This document shows positions 1 to 10,200 of a DNA stretch of 64,000 bases, piece by piece; the stretch's first letter is position 1; every line of letters begins with the position of its first letter. The notes below the pieces were generated by a model that was not told the origin of the DNA, searched no databases, and saw nothing but the letters and a program-made list of their open reading frames with translations. This DNA comes from Phytopythium helicoides (Eukaryota > Oomycota > Peronosporomycetes > Pythiales > Pythiaceae): assembly GCA_024867545.1 (NCBI GenBank), contig JANFNE010000070.1, positions 58,339 to 122,338 on the forward strand, given 5' to 3'. The position numbers and the translations under genes are program-made.

Positions 1-307
1 CCAAGGGCTCGACTGGCGTCGACGACTCTGCCTCCACCGTTGCAGCAGAGATGGAGAGCAGGTCGAGCACGTTGTGCGTCGCAGTGGCGAGTGCGAGCGG
101 AGCTGCAACTACCGATGGAGCTGGCGGACGATTTCGTGGCTCGAGAGCCTCCTGCTTGGGCTCAGGAACAGACAGAGACTCGCTCTTGGCGTCCGTCGGC
201 CTCGCCGTCGCCTCGACTGCGTCCGCCTGCTCATTCTCGTCCTCGTCGTCGTACAGCTCGCTCTCCGTCGAGCTCCCGTCGTAGAAGTAGACAGCAGGCG
301 GCGCCAT
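1..307 (-). CDS. DGSSTESE-family protein, type A-like, 5' part only (runs off the window)
   Basis: Seen: the ATG is the complement of 305-307 and the frame stays open to base 1, giving about 102 residues. The N-terminus reads MAPPAVYFYDGSSTESELYD and continues into an acidic stretch; further on is the short motif HNVLDLL. Both motifs recur in the type A genes at 10201 and 33984 (HNILDL, HNVLDLL), so this is a third member of that subfamily. The cysteine modules of its relatives would lie beyond the left edge and cannot be checked. Function is unknown; acidic S/T-E-S-E runs are typical casein kinase 2 targets, but that is inference. The start is well supported because the same distance from ATG to the motif is kept in the paralogues. 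Confidence 0.8.
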   Translation of the reverse strand, partial: MAPPAVYFYDGSSTESELYDDEDENEQADAVEATARPTDAKSESLSVPEPKQEALEPRNRPPAPSVVAAPLALATATHNVLDLLSISAATVEAESSTPVEPL

Positions 308-1030
308 GACGACGGTCTCAGCTTCACTGGACTGCGATAGGTGAGGTCACTATTTCGACTTGATAATTGAAGCACGGTGTTACAGTATGAAGTCTGCATG
401 CAGTTCATGTTGCTATTGACTTGCTTGTGGGCGATTGCTGACGGCAACCAACTGACAGAATCTCGGTCAGATTCTCGCCAAGGCGTGAGCTAAAAGTGCA
501 AGGACGAGAAGCATTTCCACTTCGTGAGTCGGATTGGAATTGTGGCTGATCAGTTTTTGTTGCATTCACGACAAGAAATCGCGATCAGCAACATGATCTT
601 GACCCGTGTTTCCTCCTCCACGACTGACCGACCAGTGCGCTCATTCATGCCTGTCGATGACTCAATGAGACGAGCTTACGTGATTGAAGTCGTGCAGAGC
701 TGGTCAGCCAACTTCTACGATATATCCTCCAGCGTCTTATCGGACTTGCTGCATCAGAACAGTGTTTCACTCTGGGGGACAGCCACACCGCGATCCATTT
801 ACGGACGGAGTGCATCTAATTCAATCCGAACAACTGTGTCCATTTTCGGACTGTCGACGACAAGAAGCAGCGGTGAGCACGAGCAAAAAAAAACCCTTGA
901 CGCACCTTCGTGATCGAGTCTTTTTTGTCCATTTTCGGATCGACGTCACCAAGTCAAGTTCGACAATATCACGTCTTGAACCAGAGCACCCGGAGGCAGG
1001 CTCCCTGGAACCATCGCAACAAGCTGAGCC
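308..1030. other. Intergenic stretch, 0.7 kb
   Basis: No recognisable gene. A 129-codon open frame at 524-913 (+) has no family resemblance I can name. It could be an unannotated 5' exon of the membrane protein that follows, but no convincing splice sites join them. Since the left gene reads leftward and the right gene rightward, the stretch probably holds two divergent promoters. Confidence 0.5.
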
Positions 1031-3316
1031 ATGCCACAACCTTCTCGTGATACCAGCGCCATAAAGCTCAGATCCATGTCGTCTCGCGTCATGTCTGGAT
1101 CAATTGGGAATAAACGTCACGGCGTGGCAGTGATTGGAGCGACACTTGCGCTGCTTGGTCGGATTGTGATCGCTCCAATAGCATTCATCGCGTTCCTGCT
1201 CGCCACCAATTATCTCTCCAATGGCAAGGCGTTCCTCGTGCAAGATGACAGCTTCTTCGACTTTGTCAAGGAAGACCCTATCATGCGCGGCGGATGCACC
1301 GGATGCGGGCTTGGGTGCGAGCGAACATTCCTCTTGTTATCGCATTTTCATCACATCGCTCTCATGAGCAAACCACCGTACCAAGACATGTTCGTCACCG
1401 ATTCTACCGACGTCCAACAACTCAGTGCCGAAGCGCTAGCACTCGCTGACTCCATCGAGAACAACAACGCGTCTGACTGTCTCGCGGGAATCAACGAGTG
1501 GGGATCGCAGCTTCTTGCTGTCGTTGGCACACCACAAGAAGTCCTAGACACCGTCTACATGCTAAATCTCTCGGTCGGTCCACAGGTCATGAAAGAAGTC
1601 ACACTAGCCGCAGATCCCGCGACTACAGTGTGCAAAACAAGATGGGCACTCGAGTCCAAGACCCGCATGTTCGCATTCCTATCGACAGTCAGCGGCGGAA
1701 ACTACTCATACATCCCAGCACCAGACTTCACCATCTCGCCAGAAGATACCGAGTGTCGACCAGAAGCCTTCAACGACGGCATCATCGGTGAGAAGATCGC
1801 TCTTGAGACTAATGGCGTCGATCTTGTTGCAAATGTACCGGCAGCCGCCAAAATCTTTCCCTACAGTTTTCGAAGCAGTCTACCAGAAGCCTCGCGAGAC
1901 TACGCCATCAAGAATGCCATCAATGGTGTCAAACGTGTCAGTCAGCCGCTGTTCCACGCATACTACGGAGCCTGCCGCGTCCGAGTTGTCAACACCACGG
2001 GAGTATACATTGAAGAAGGATGCGAGATTGTGGTTCATTGGGCGACCCACTACGGACTCATGCTGCAGATTCCCGACGACGTCCCCGTGTGTTCGACGGG
2101 CCAGGATGCCGTATGCGTGCACAACGTCTATAATTCGAGATGGGAGTTTCTGACGATCCGCGACTACACCAAGCCGGATCGCTACGCGATGGTTGTCAAC
2201 TCGTTTCGGCAACGATACACTGACTCGGTTCCCTTGAGTGTACTGCCAGCAATCGTGACAGCTCAGCTCTTGGTCATGGGGTTCATTAGCTTGTACCAGA
2301 CCATGTCGCATCGTCGATCGGTGTTGCTGACGCAGATCTGGGCATTCCGTTGCCAGAATGGTAACATGCAGGTTGTGTACCTGGCCCAAGTGACGTACCA
2401 TCTCGCCTACAACTCGGATTCTTACTATCTGGGACTCATCACAGGCACATTGAGCATCGAATCTCTCGCAAATTTGACTCTCAGCGTGTTTGTGTTTTCA
2501 TACGCTTTCATCAACTTACTCAAGGGCAGGATGCGAGCTCCTCCGAGGCTTGAGCGACACTATCGACTGACCTGGGAGATTATTCAGCTACTAATCCTCG
2601 TTTCGGTGGCAACTCTTCTGTTTGCCGGTACCTATCGCAAGCCACTCATCTTCATCCTGAACTTGAACGGTGAGTTATTGCGTAAAACTACTCTCCGAGG
2701 GCGACAGACGTGCAACTTGAGTGATTCGTGCATGGTGTTTACGGTGAATCTCGCAATCGTGGTCGGTGTGTTCACGACGATTTTAGGTATCTTCACCATG
2801 ATACTGGCAGCTATCATCGAAAAGATCGGAGGGGTTGGTAGCCCACCAGTGAATGTGGTCGTCAAGATCATACCCAAACCAGCTTCACGCACGTTTTCGA
2901 TGACCAAGTATAAAGATCCTGAAACGACTCCACCTGTTGAATCAAACGACCAGCTCACGAGCTTTGAGCGAGTTTGCCTCGGCGCCTCGTTCCTGGATCT
3001 CTTCACCGACTGTGGTGATTTTGCGTACACAACGAACGAAGATCGCAGGTGCTCGAGTGTCGAGGCTATTCTGCTAGCAGGATACCTCAGCCATGGAAAC
3101 CACTTGTACCGAGCTCAGGACGTGCTGCTGCTACTCGTCGGTCGATTCCTCCCTCGCAAAATACTCGCATCGTTCAACATTTTGCGTTGCCCGCAGATAG
3201 CACTGTATACTCAGGCATTGTTGCATTTTCACTGGGTTCCATTCCCAGTCATCGTCTTTTATCGTAGGATGCCGGGTTTACCACGGCCATACCCGCGAGC
3301 CGAAGGCGAGTGCTAG
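1031..3316 (+). CDS. Large multipass membrane protein with cysteine-containing ectodomain, function unknown
   Basis: A single uninterrupted frame of 761 codons. Seen: a basic, serine-rich N-terminus, then a hydrophobic segment at about residues 34-60 (signal anchor). A region of some 350 residues follows, with paired cysteines (GGCTGCGLGCER near 90-105) and N-x-S/T sites, likely extracytoplasmic. At least five hydrophobic segments follow between about 410 and 620 (for example the runs around LPAIVTAQLLVMGFISLY and LAIVVGVFTTILGIFTMIL). The C-terminal 140 residues are mostly soluble and end in a proline/arginine-rich tail. The plan (one N-terminal TM, big loop, cluster of TMs) resembles large membrane-protein families of oomycetes without a known role; I cannot name a transported substrate or enzyme motif. 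Another start is possible at the ATG near 1076. A GTGAGT at 2670 looks like a splice donor, but removing 2670-2707 breaks the frame. Confidence 0.75.
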   Translation: MPQPSRDTSAIKLRSMSSRVMSGSIGNKRHGVAVIGATLALLGRIVIAPIAFIAFLLATNYLSNGKAFLVQDDSFFDFVKEDPIMRGGCTGCGLGCERTFLLLSHFHHIALMSKPPYQDMFVTDSTDVQQLSAEALALADSIENNNASDCLAGINEWGSQLLAVVGTPQEVLDTVYMLNLSVGPQVMKEVTLAADPATTVCKTRWALESKTRMFAFLSTVSGGNYSYIPAPDFTISPEDTECRPEAFNDGIIGEKIALETNGVDLVANVPAAAKIFPYSFRSSLPEASRDYAIKNAINGVKRVSQPLFHAYYGACRVRVVNTTGVYIEEGCEIVVHWATHYGLMLQIPDDVPVCSTGQDAVCVHNVYNSRWEFLTIRDYTKPDRYAMVVNSFRQRYTDSVPLSVLPAIVTAQLLVMGFISLYQTMSHRRSVLLTQIWAFRCQNGNMQVVYLAQVTYHLAYNSDSYYLGLITGTLSIESLANLTLSVFVFSYAFINLLKGRMRAPPRLERHYRLTWEIIQLLILVSVATLLFAGTYRKPLIFILNLNGELLRKTTLRGRQTCNLSDSCMVFTVNLAIVVGVFTTILGIFTMILAAIIEKIGGVGSPPVNVVVKIIPKPASRTFSMTKYKDPETTPPVESNDQLTSFERVCLGASFLDLFTDCGDFAYTTNEDRRCSSVEAILLAGYLSHGNHLYRAQDVLLLLVGRFLPRKILASFNILRCPQIALYTQALLHFHWVPFPVIVFYRRMPGLPRPYPRAEGEC

Positions 3317-3534
3317 CAATTTATTGATACATCATAAATCATCACACAAACAGAGCCCCGATCGGTCTCGCCATGCCACTCCGTTCCATTACTTGCCCGC
3401 CCGCAAGTGGCGCAGTCAGATTACAAGCAACTAACCTTCTACCGCGTACAAACGAATTCTCCATCCACCTGCCGCTCGCCATCGAGGCCTGCCAGCACTG
3501 GATCGGCCGCGGTCACTCGCTCCTGCCGGTCGGT
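3317..3534. other. Short convergent 3' region
   Basis: Only about 220 bases separate the stop of the membrane protein (+) and the stop of eIF3i (-), so the two genes converge and probably share a terminator region. No gene is seen here. Confidence 0.5.
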
Positions 3535-4653
3535 CTATTTCTTAAAGTAGTCCTGGTCGAAGTGGTGCAGCCGGATGTAGCCGTCCTCGGCGCCACTGGC
3601 GTAGCTCTTGCCGTCCGGGTGGAACGAGATCGTGTTGATGGGACCGAAGTGGCCCTTGACGCGCGCGAACTCCTCCTGGAAAACCATGTGGAAGAAGCGG
3701 GCCTCGAACTTGCCGACGCGGCCCGAGGTGGTGGTCACGCTCATGGCCTCCTGGCCACCGCCGAGCACGACGTGCTCCTTGATGGGCGAGATGGCGGCCG
3801 AGTTGACCGGACGATCGGTCTCATAGACCTTGAGCACCTTGAGCGTCTCGACGTCGAGCAGCTTGGCCGTGTTGTCCTTGGACGACGTGATGGCGAGCGT
3901 CTTGGTCTTGTTGAAGCTCACGTTGGTGATTTCACCCGAGTGGATCTGGTGCGACTCGAGCAGCTTGCCCGTCTGCATTGTTCGTTCATCAACACATCAG
4001 TAAAAAAAATCTAGTCTCCATGCTAGAACCACAACACGAATCTCCACCTGTGGGTCGAAGAGCTTGATGGTGCCGTCACCGCCCGTGGTCATGATGGCCT
4101 TGTTGAGTGGCATCCAGTAGGCGCCCGTGATGCGTCCCTCGTGTCCGGTCTCGGTGATGGCGAGGATCGGGTCCTTCTTCTCTGTAGGTCGACGAAACAA
4201 GTGTCGTGAGGCCACTGCATGAATCGTCAAATCAAGAAGCGCGCGACGCACGGTCGGCCAGGTCGTCAGGCCAGCTCGTAGACGAAGACGGTAGCCGGGT
4301 TGTCGGAGAACTTGTCCGGCGACCGAGACGAAGAACTTGTCGCCCGTGCTGAAGTTGACACAGCGCGCGGGTCCCGTGTGCGGGAAGGAGAATAGCTCCT
4401 CGCCCGTCTGGACGTCCCAAAGCTTGACGGACGAGTCGGCGGCGGCCGTGAGCAGGCGCTCCGAGTGGTAGGACACGTCGCAGGCCCAGACGGCGCCCTG
4501 GTGGCCCACGTACGTGCCGACGCGCTCGCCCGAGTCGCTGTACCACACGTTGGGCTGGTGGTCCTTGGCGCACGAGAAGAGCAGGTCGCCGTCGCGGTTG
4601 TACTTGACCATGGTCAGCGACCGCGAGTGGCCCTTGAGCAGGATCGGCCGCAT
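3535..4653 (-). CDS. EIF3I: Eukaryotic translation initiation factor 3 subunit I (WD40), with two apparent 1-nt frame breaks
   Basis: eIF3i is the beta-propeller subunit that joins the eIF3b-eIF3g module in the 43S complex. Seen: it starts [20 protein letters not shown] (ATG complement of 4651-4653), the classic eIF3i N-terminus. WD repeats follow with [12 protein letters not shown] and IKLFDPQ, and the end is [17 protein letters not shown]. Two introns can be placed: 3973-4047 (75 nt, joining FDPQ to TGKLLESHQ) and 4182-4251 (70 nt, joining LAD to QKKDPILAI). Between them the conserved blade ATVFVYELA is in another frame. One surplus base near 4323 and one near 4267 must be skipped to read the family sequence through. 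Because the gene is normally essential and single-copy, these look like sequence errors rather than mutations. It is divergent from the FAM185A-like gene, with about 250 bases between start codons. Confidence 0.9.
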
Positions 4654-4903
4654 GGCTAGTAGGCTGGCGGTCGGTCGCTGGGCGTCGAGGTGGAGGCGCT
4701 GCTTGCCGAGCTTTCCCCCCTTTGGCCTCCAAGGAAGGTTGGCGCGCAGCGCTAGTGGCCAACCACCCCTATTGAGCAACTTTCCCTCCCAGATCCCTGC
4801 AAAAAAAGCATCAAGTTGCATAATCAGGGTTGTAATGAACATTTAACCGCTGCGAAGCGATAGCGTTAGCAACCGGATCGCCGCCGAGCCACGCCACTGC
4901 AGC

Positions 4904-6185
4904 ATGTGGAGCAAGCGGCATGCAGCGAGGGCGGCGCGGGTGGCGCCGCGGCTGCAGCGGCGCTGGCTGAGCGACGAGGTGAGCGTGTCGCTCGAGCGCC
5001 TGGCGCCGCGCGGGCGGCTGCTCTTCCAGGCCGGCGGCGCGCGCGAGACGAGCGTGCGCGTGGCGCCGGCGCTGTCTCCGCGCGACTTTTGCCTCCGCGT
5101 GGCCGGCGGCGACGCGCGCGCGCTGTTCGCCGTGGCGGAGGAGCAGGCGGACGCGAGCGGCGCGGTGACGGCGCTGCGCGTGACGGCGGTGGAGGGCGGC
5201 GGAGAGCGCGTCGAGGTCGAGCTGACGCTGCCGCACATGCTGGACCTGTCGGTGTCGGTGGTGAACGGGAGCGTGCGGCTGCTTGACAAGATCGAGGGCG
5301 ACGTCAAGGTCGCGGTCGGCTCGGGGGACATTGACGTGCACAAGCTCCGGTGGGTGGTTGAGGTGTGGAGTGCGCGGAGGTGGAGCAGGCGCTGACGAAA
5401 AACGCGGTGAGAGCAGAGGAACCAACATCAGCCTCAAGGCCAACAGGGGCAGCGTGACCGTGGCGTCGCTCGTTGAGGGGGAGAACGTGCAGATCGTGGG
5501 CGACGCGGTCTCGTGCAAACGCGCGATGGCGGGATCGCTCGCTGCAAAGCTCGGCAAGGGAGAGCACCAGTCGGACTTTGGCGCCATCTACTCGGCCGCG
5601 TGCAGCATTGCGTCGTCGGGGACAGGCGGAGCGCTGACGATCGGCAGCGTGCACGGCTACCTCCGTGTCAACAGCGACGGCTTGGACCACATCCAGGTCG
5701 ACAGCGTGAACGGGGCTCTTGAGATCGACGACAGCGGCGAAAACTGCAGCGTCGTCGCGCATTTTGACTCGTGGAGCGACGACGCAGCCAGCAGCATCCT
5801 AGTGGGAGGCGATGTGAGCGTGTCAGTGCAGCCCAACGCGCCGCTGGAAGTTGAGTTGCACGGTACCAGCGTCACAGTGTCCGACAAGTGCGAGTTTGCG
5901 GAGTCGGAGCTCGAGCAGCTCGATGAGGACTACGCCATCTTCACGGGCGAGCTCAAGCCTACCGAGGCGGACGCTGGCAGTCAGGCGAGCGGCAAGATTA
6001 ACGTGGGCAACGCCAAGAGCGCGGCCATGCGCACGTCGTTCTTTGCCAGTGGCAATGATGAAGACGACGATGAGAGCAGCGAGTCCCGCGGCGCTCGTTT
6101 GCTTGTGCACGCCACTAGAGGACAGGTCAAGCTGGATCAGCTCGACTGGATGGAGAACCTAAAGCGCAAGCACCTGAAGAAATGA
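4904..6185 (+). CDS. FAM185A-like beta-helix (DUF4097-type) protein, probably mitochondrial
   Basis: Two exons, 4904-5349 and 5417-6185, joined across a 67-nt GT-AG intron (HKLR|GTNISLK), give about 404 residues. Seen: the N-terminus MWSKRHAARAARVAPRLQRR is arginine/alanine-rich with no acidic residue, like a mitochondrial presequence. Then come repeated short beta-strand turns of the GSGDIDV, NRGSVTVASL, VNGALEIDDSG type, characteristic of the DUF4097/adhesin-like fold found in FAM185A. The second exon contains an acidic linker (NDEDDDESSE) and ends in a lysine-rich tail. The molecular function of FAM185A is not established. The two-exon model is strong because the splice restores an uninterrupted family-like reading. 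It shares its upstream region with eIF3i. Confidence 0.75.
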
Positions 6186-6264
6186 AAGCCATCATGCTAC
6201 CATGGATACGCACTCGATCAATTGTATATGCAAGTCCTGGTAGCTATCGGCGTCTCGAATGAAA

Positions 6265-7325
6265 TCATAACGAGACGCCTGGAACCCCAAGAGATCCAGG
6301 TACATCGTCATGGTCTGCTTCACTGTCGCCAGGAGGCGCCAGTGTCATCAGCGACGGCGTCACTTCCTCTGCTGGCGGTGCAGTAGTAGTCTGTACACTC
6401 GGGTGCAACCGCTGCGAGTCGGAGCATGCATCCAGCAGATGCTCGAGGCTGAGCAGAAGAAGCTCTGCTGCTGGACCGCCCAGTCCGGGAACTCGCGCGA
6501 CGCGCGCTGTAGGGCGAGCCGGAGTCGCTCCTGCATCGTCCTCGCCTCCTGGCTGACAGCCGCACCGGGTTTCCCGGCTGTGGAAGGTCGGGAGGTCGAG
6601 GTGGATCGCCGCCGCTTCTTCTCCGCTGCTGCCGGAGCTGCTGACGGTGTCTCCCTGGTCGCTGGTCGCCGTCCCCGATCGCTGTCCCCCGTGGGAGTCG
6701 ATCTTGGGCTTGACAGGGCTGAGCGACGACTGCCATCCCTCTGGCTTTTCGAACGGCACGCGTCCTGCCTTGCGCTCTCGCTGGATGAAGTTGCGCGTGT
6801 TGTAGATGTCCTGTACCTTGATGGGTTTGTCCGGGAACTGGTCCTTCAGCTTCTCGACGATGGTGGCTGGCCTGGCGCCGCGCTCCGTGAGCTCCTGCAC
6901 GAGCAGCTTCTGCTCGAGCGTGAGCCTGCGCGCCATGGGGTGTGCGGCGATCTCGTCCGCATCGCCCGCGACGTCGTGGTTGTGCTCGGGGTTGAGCGCG
7001 CGCAGCTTCCAGCGGCCCGTGCTCGCGTGCAGGCGGCCGTAGAGGCGGAATGGACACTCGGTGCGTGGCGCCGAGCGCTTGCGCTTGCGCAGCCCACTCG
7101 CGGGCGCGTCCTCGCTCCTCGGCGCGCGCTCGCGGCCGCCCAAGGTCGCAGCGCAGCCACACCTGGCCCGCGCGGCACGTTGGACTTGCTGATGACGCAC
7201 GCGTAGCCATTGGCCACCGTGAAGTCGCGCACGAACGCCAGCAGCTGCTCGCGCGACTCGAACTCGCGCTCTGGAGGCGCCGCGCCCGCGACAGCGCCGG
7301 GAGGAGCGCCCGCGCTCGCCATCAT
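6265..7325 (-). CDS. FAR1/MULE-type zinc DNA-binding protein without a transposase domain; frame broken
   Basis: Seen: starts MMASAGAPPGAVAGA, then EFESREQLLAFVRDFTVANG, which matches the opening of FAR1/WRKY-GCM1 DNA-binding domains. The zinc part follows as QVWLRCDLG, then RTECPFRLYGRL and WKLRALNPEHNHD, the usual C...C...HNH ligands. Next is the helix LTLEQKLLVQELTERGARPA and IVEKLKDQFP...QDIYNTRNFI, the segment that in MULE transposases precedes the catalytic domain. No DDE transposase follows; a serine-rich linker and a glutamine/leucine-rich C-terminus do. The reading needs two frame changes, near 7185 and 7160, each next to a GGG run, and probably more near 6500, so the exact C-terminus is uncertain (frames end at 6265 or 6320). 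I infer a domesticated transposon-derived DNA-binding protein. Confidence 0.65.
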
Positions 7326-8349
7326 GTCCCCGTTTTCTTGCGGGCGGGAAGGAATGGCTCGTAATCAATTGCGCGCGGTGATTGGGTGAAAAGAACGGAT
7401 TTGAAGGCGGGATTTCAGCCAATGGGACGCACATAGTGAGAGCGAAGGATGGGATGGCGGACCGTAAACCGCAATCTTGGAGGCGCGTCATCACGCGTGA
7501 CGTCGCAGAAAGCGTTCGGTTCAGCGCAAACATTGCGGGGTTGATGATTCCCGATTAGGTTGCGCTATGTCGCGCGTGGACGGTGGTTTTGTATCCATCG
7601 CGTCGCACCTTACACTTTAGCGGGAGGCATGCCGTCGCGACACGCCGGCGGGAGCATTGCGACTGGCTTGCTTGGCGGCCCGCGGATCACGCGGCACCGC
7701 GGTTTTAGCGAACCTCGCGTGGTTTTAGCGATACGCGTGGTGAGCACTCGGCACCACCACCCGTTCGCTCTTTTTCGCGTCTCTGCGGTGCCTTGCGAGG
7801 CAAGATCAGTGCGGGAGTGGTGCTACACAGTCCCGCGGGGGCTCTGCTGGCGAACAGATATGTGTATAGGAAGCAACTGCTGCCGGTGCATTCCCGGCAG
7901 ATACACGTAGGACGGTGTATCCTTGAAGCTGCGGGTCTTTTTGCAGAGCCCCGCTGCACCGGTTCAGAGCATGCAGATTCTCGGCTGAAAATTGTCCAAT
8001 TCGAGTCGCTCTGAACCGGACTGCCGCCTACACCGTCTGCACCACCACACAAACGTGCGGTGCTCGCCGCCTGCCGTCAGCCAGCAGCCACCATTGCCAA
8101 ATTTGCGATCGCCACCACCTGTCCTTCGTCCAAAAAAAAAAAAAAAAAAAAAAAAAAATTCTCTCGTCGGCCACAATTAGCGTCTGTATATCCTCTGAAA
8201 CCCGATCTGCGCCGATTTACCATCCGCACCGTCGCAAATTACCTCCCACACCGCATACCTTCTGCGATAAGTAGCGCCAGTGACGTCAACAACCACCTCG
8301 CTGTCCTTTCCGACCTTTCCCTGGAAGGGGAAACCGACACCTTCAGCTC
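7326..8349. other. Divergent intergenic region with CCAAT elements
   Basis: About 1 kb between the FAR1-type gene (-) and the START gene (+). It contains ATTGG at 7381-7385 and CCAAT at 7419-7423, 55-100 bases upstream of the FAR1-type start and plausible NF-Y sites. No convincing gene is seen; short open frames here show no family features. Confidence 0.4.
8132..8158. repeat. Poly(A) tract, 27 A
   Basis: An unbroken run of 27 adenines lies 190 bases upstream of the START-domain initiator. Such tracts often exclude nucleosomes at promoters; its exact length is also prone to sequencing error. Confidence 0.9.
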
Positions 8350-8363
8350 TCATTCCCGAATTC
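8350..8363 (+). promoter_or_regulatory. Oomycete initiator (Inr) for the START-domain gene
   Basis: TCATTCCCGAATTC matches the Phytophthora initiator consensus TCATTYYNCAWTTT at 12 of 14 positions and sits 75 bases upstream of the ATG, a normal distance for this core promoter element. Confidence 0.65.
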
Positions 8364-8437
8364 GCGCGCTCCCCAACAGGTCGCCACCTTCCAAGCTCCC
8401 CGCTCTCTTTCCTCCTTTCCCCCCGCCACTAGCCGAC

Positions 8438-9193
8438 ATGGTGCTCAACAGCTCGATCGAGCTCTCGCGCGGCGCCCCCGCGCCCGTCAAGCTGCCCGAG
8501 GGCGAGGACGAGGCGCGCCTCGCCGCCGTGGTGAACGTGACGATCCCCGCGCCCATGCCGATCGTGCGCTCGGCCGTGGACGCGTTCGCCACGGACAGCG
8601 TGAACCGCATCCTGCTGCGCGACACTGGCGCCGACGTGCTCCCCCACGGGTGGATTGAAGGCCCGTCCAGCAACGGCATCTCGGTCGTCTACGGCGAGGT
8701 CGAGGGCAGCAAGTGGTACACGATGAAGACCACGGGCTCGCTCGACGTGTCGGCGCACAAGGCCGCGCAGGTGCTCATGGCCGCCGACATGGTCCCCAAG
8801 TACGACGACATGACCAAGGAGGTCCGCGTCATCGAGAAGCTCGACGCCAACACGGAGGTGCGCCTCGCCAGCTGCAAGGGCATCATGTTCACCTCCCCGC
8901 GCGACTTCTGCGTCGTCACGACGTACCGCGAGCTCCCAGACGGACGCATCGTGATCGCCACGCGCTCGGTCGACCACCCCGCCGGACACCGCAGCGGATA
9001 CACGCGCGCGCTCATGCTCATCTCAGGCTACATCGTCACGCCGCACCCGACGGACCCCAACAAGTGCGAGGTCAAGGTCGTCGCGCACATCGACCTGGGC
9101 GGCAACCTGCCCATCATGGTCGTGCGCTACCTGGGGCTCTCGGCCCCCATCAAGATGGTGGAGAAGGTGCGCGAGGTCGCCAAGAAGGCATAG
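8438..9193 (+). CDS. START-domain lipid-binding protein
   Basis: One exon, 251 residues. The protein is essentially one START domain, the helix-grip fold that holds a lipid or sterol in a hydrophobic tunnel. Seen: DTGADVLPHGWIEGPSSNG, VYGEVEGSKWYTMKTTGSL, then CKGIMFTSPRDFCVVTTYRE (the SPRDF core typical of START domains), IVIATRSVDHP and the C-terminal helix region ending KMVEKVREVAKKA. No signal peptide or membrane segment, so a cytosolic carrier is likely; the ligand cannot be told. The start is chosen because it lies 75 bases after a good initiator. An upstream in-frame extension (from 8060) crosses the poly(A) tract and encodes polylysine, so it is not part of the protein. Confidence 0.85.
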   Translation: MVLNSSIELSRGAPAPVKLPEGEDEARLAAVVNVTIPAPMPIVRSAVDAFATDSVNRILLRDTGADVLPHGWIEGPSSNGISVVYGEVEGSKWYTMKTTGSLDVSAHKAAQVLMAADMVPKYDDMTKEVRVIEKLDANTEVRLASCKGIMFTSPRDFCVVTTYRELPDGRIVIATRSVDHPAGHRSGYTRALMLISGYIVTPHPTDPNKCEVKVVAHIDLGGNLPIMVVRYLGLSAPIKMVEKVREVAKKA

Positions 9194-10200
9194 ACCACGA
9201 TCCCGCCCCTCCTGTACCAGTAGCTCCACCCCTCTGCCACCACCACTATAGTATACCATGTAGGACTAGCCTACAACGCAATGAAAAAGCAGCTTCATAC
9301 CACTCAAATCTCTTGGAAAATCATTTGCCAGCCTCACAGTTCGCGCCAGCGCAAGGACCAGAACGTTCCCAGCGGGATATTTGACGCCATGATATCGAAT
9401 ATGGATAGCATGAAAGGTGGCGTGTTTTCTCTCGGCTCAGCTGCGGATCATCCGGCATTGGTGGTGGAGCGTAGTGCGGTAACGCCACAGGTTGAAGAGC
9501 TCCATTGAGGGTGCGGTAGCCACGTGAGACCTGGAATATCCAGCGATCACTCAAGATCGTCTGCGGTGCCATCATCACCTCGGCATAAACACCCGCGTGT
9601 TCACGTCTCAATCACGCCACGAGGAGGATGGTGTCGCAAGGAGTGTTGATCGGAGCGGTCTCCGCTTCAACTTCACCTCGGGCGGTCGGTATCAGTGGTT
9701 TCATCCATCACGAACGCTTCCGAGATCCACTTGACGGCGAAGTCTGCTTGGAGGAGGCTCGAAGAACCCCTCCGGTTGTTCTGCTGAACATGGCAGAGAG
9801 CATCGGACGCGAATTCGCTGCATCCCGAGTCTGAAGATGCTCACAGTGAACTCAGTGGTAGAGACGCGGAGAAGAAGTCGTCGAGGAGCGGTGGCAGCTC
9901 TCGACATCATTGCGGATGAGCTGCTAAGCCGCTTAGGCTTTCATCGATAGTGCATCTAAGCAATAAAGCGTGATGGGAACCCTTGTGGCAATCAATCTTC
10001 ACATCATCCCTTCCAAGTAAGCTTGGTAGCGATGTGCTTGCATCCACAAGCAAGTAGAGAAAAGAAGCATGAAGTCAAGGCACCCTCGGCAGCAATCTGA
10101 CAGGAGACAGAAACAAAGTCTTGATGCCAATTTTGGCTACCAGCGCGTCCAATTTGGCTTTTGGCAGACGCTTCGCTGCATACCAATAGTTCTGGTAAAG
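9194..10200. other. Intergenic stretch, 1.0 kb
   Basis: No gene that I can support. Open frames of about 70-96 codons on both strands look random in composition. It should contain the 3' end of the START gene and the promoter of the next gene. Confidence 0.5.

Noticed and set aside
524..913. Upstream frame as a first exon of the membrane protein
   Set aside because: No splice sites in suitable phase and no similarity; left as an unassigned open frame.
2670..2707. Possible 38-nt intron (GTGAGT...CAG) inside the membrane protein
   Set aside because: Its removal would break a frame that is open and membrane-protein-like on both sides; 38 is not a multiple of three.
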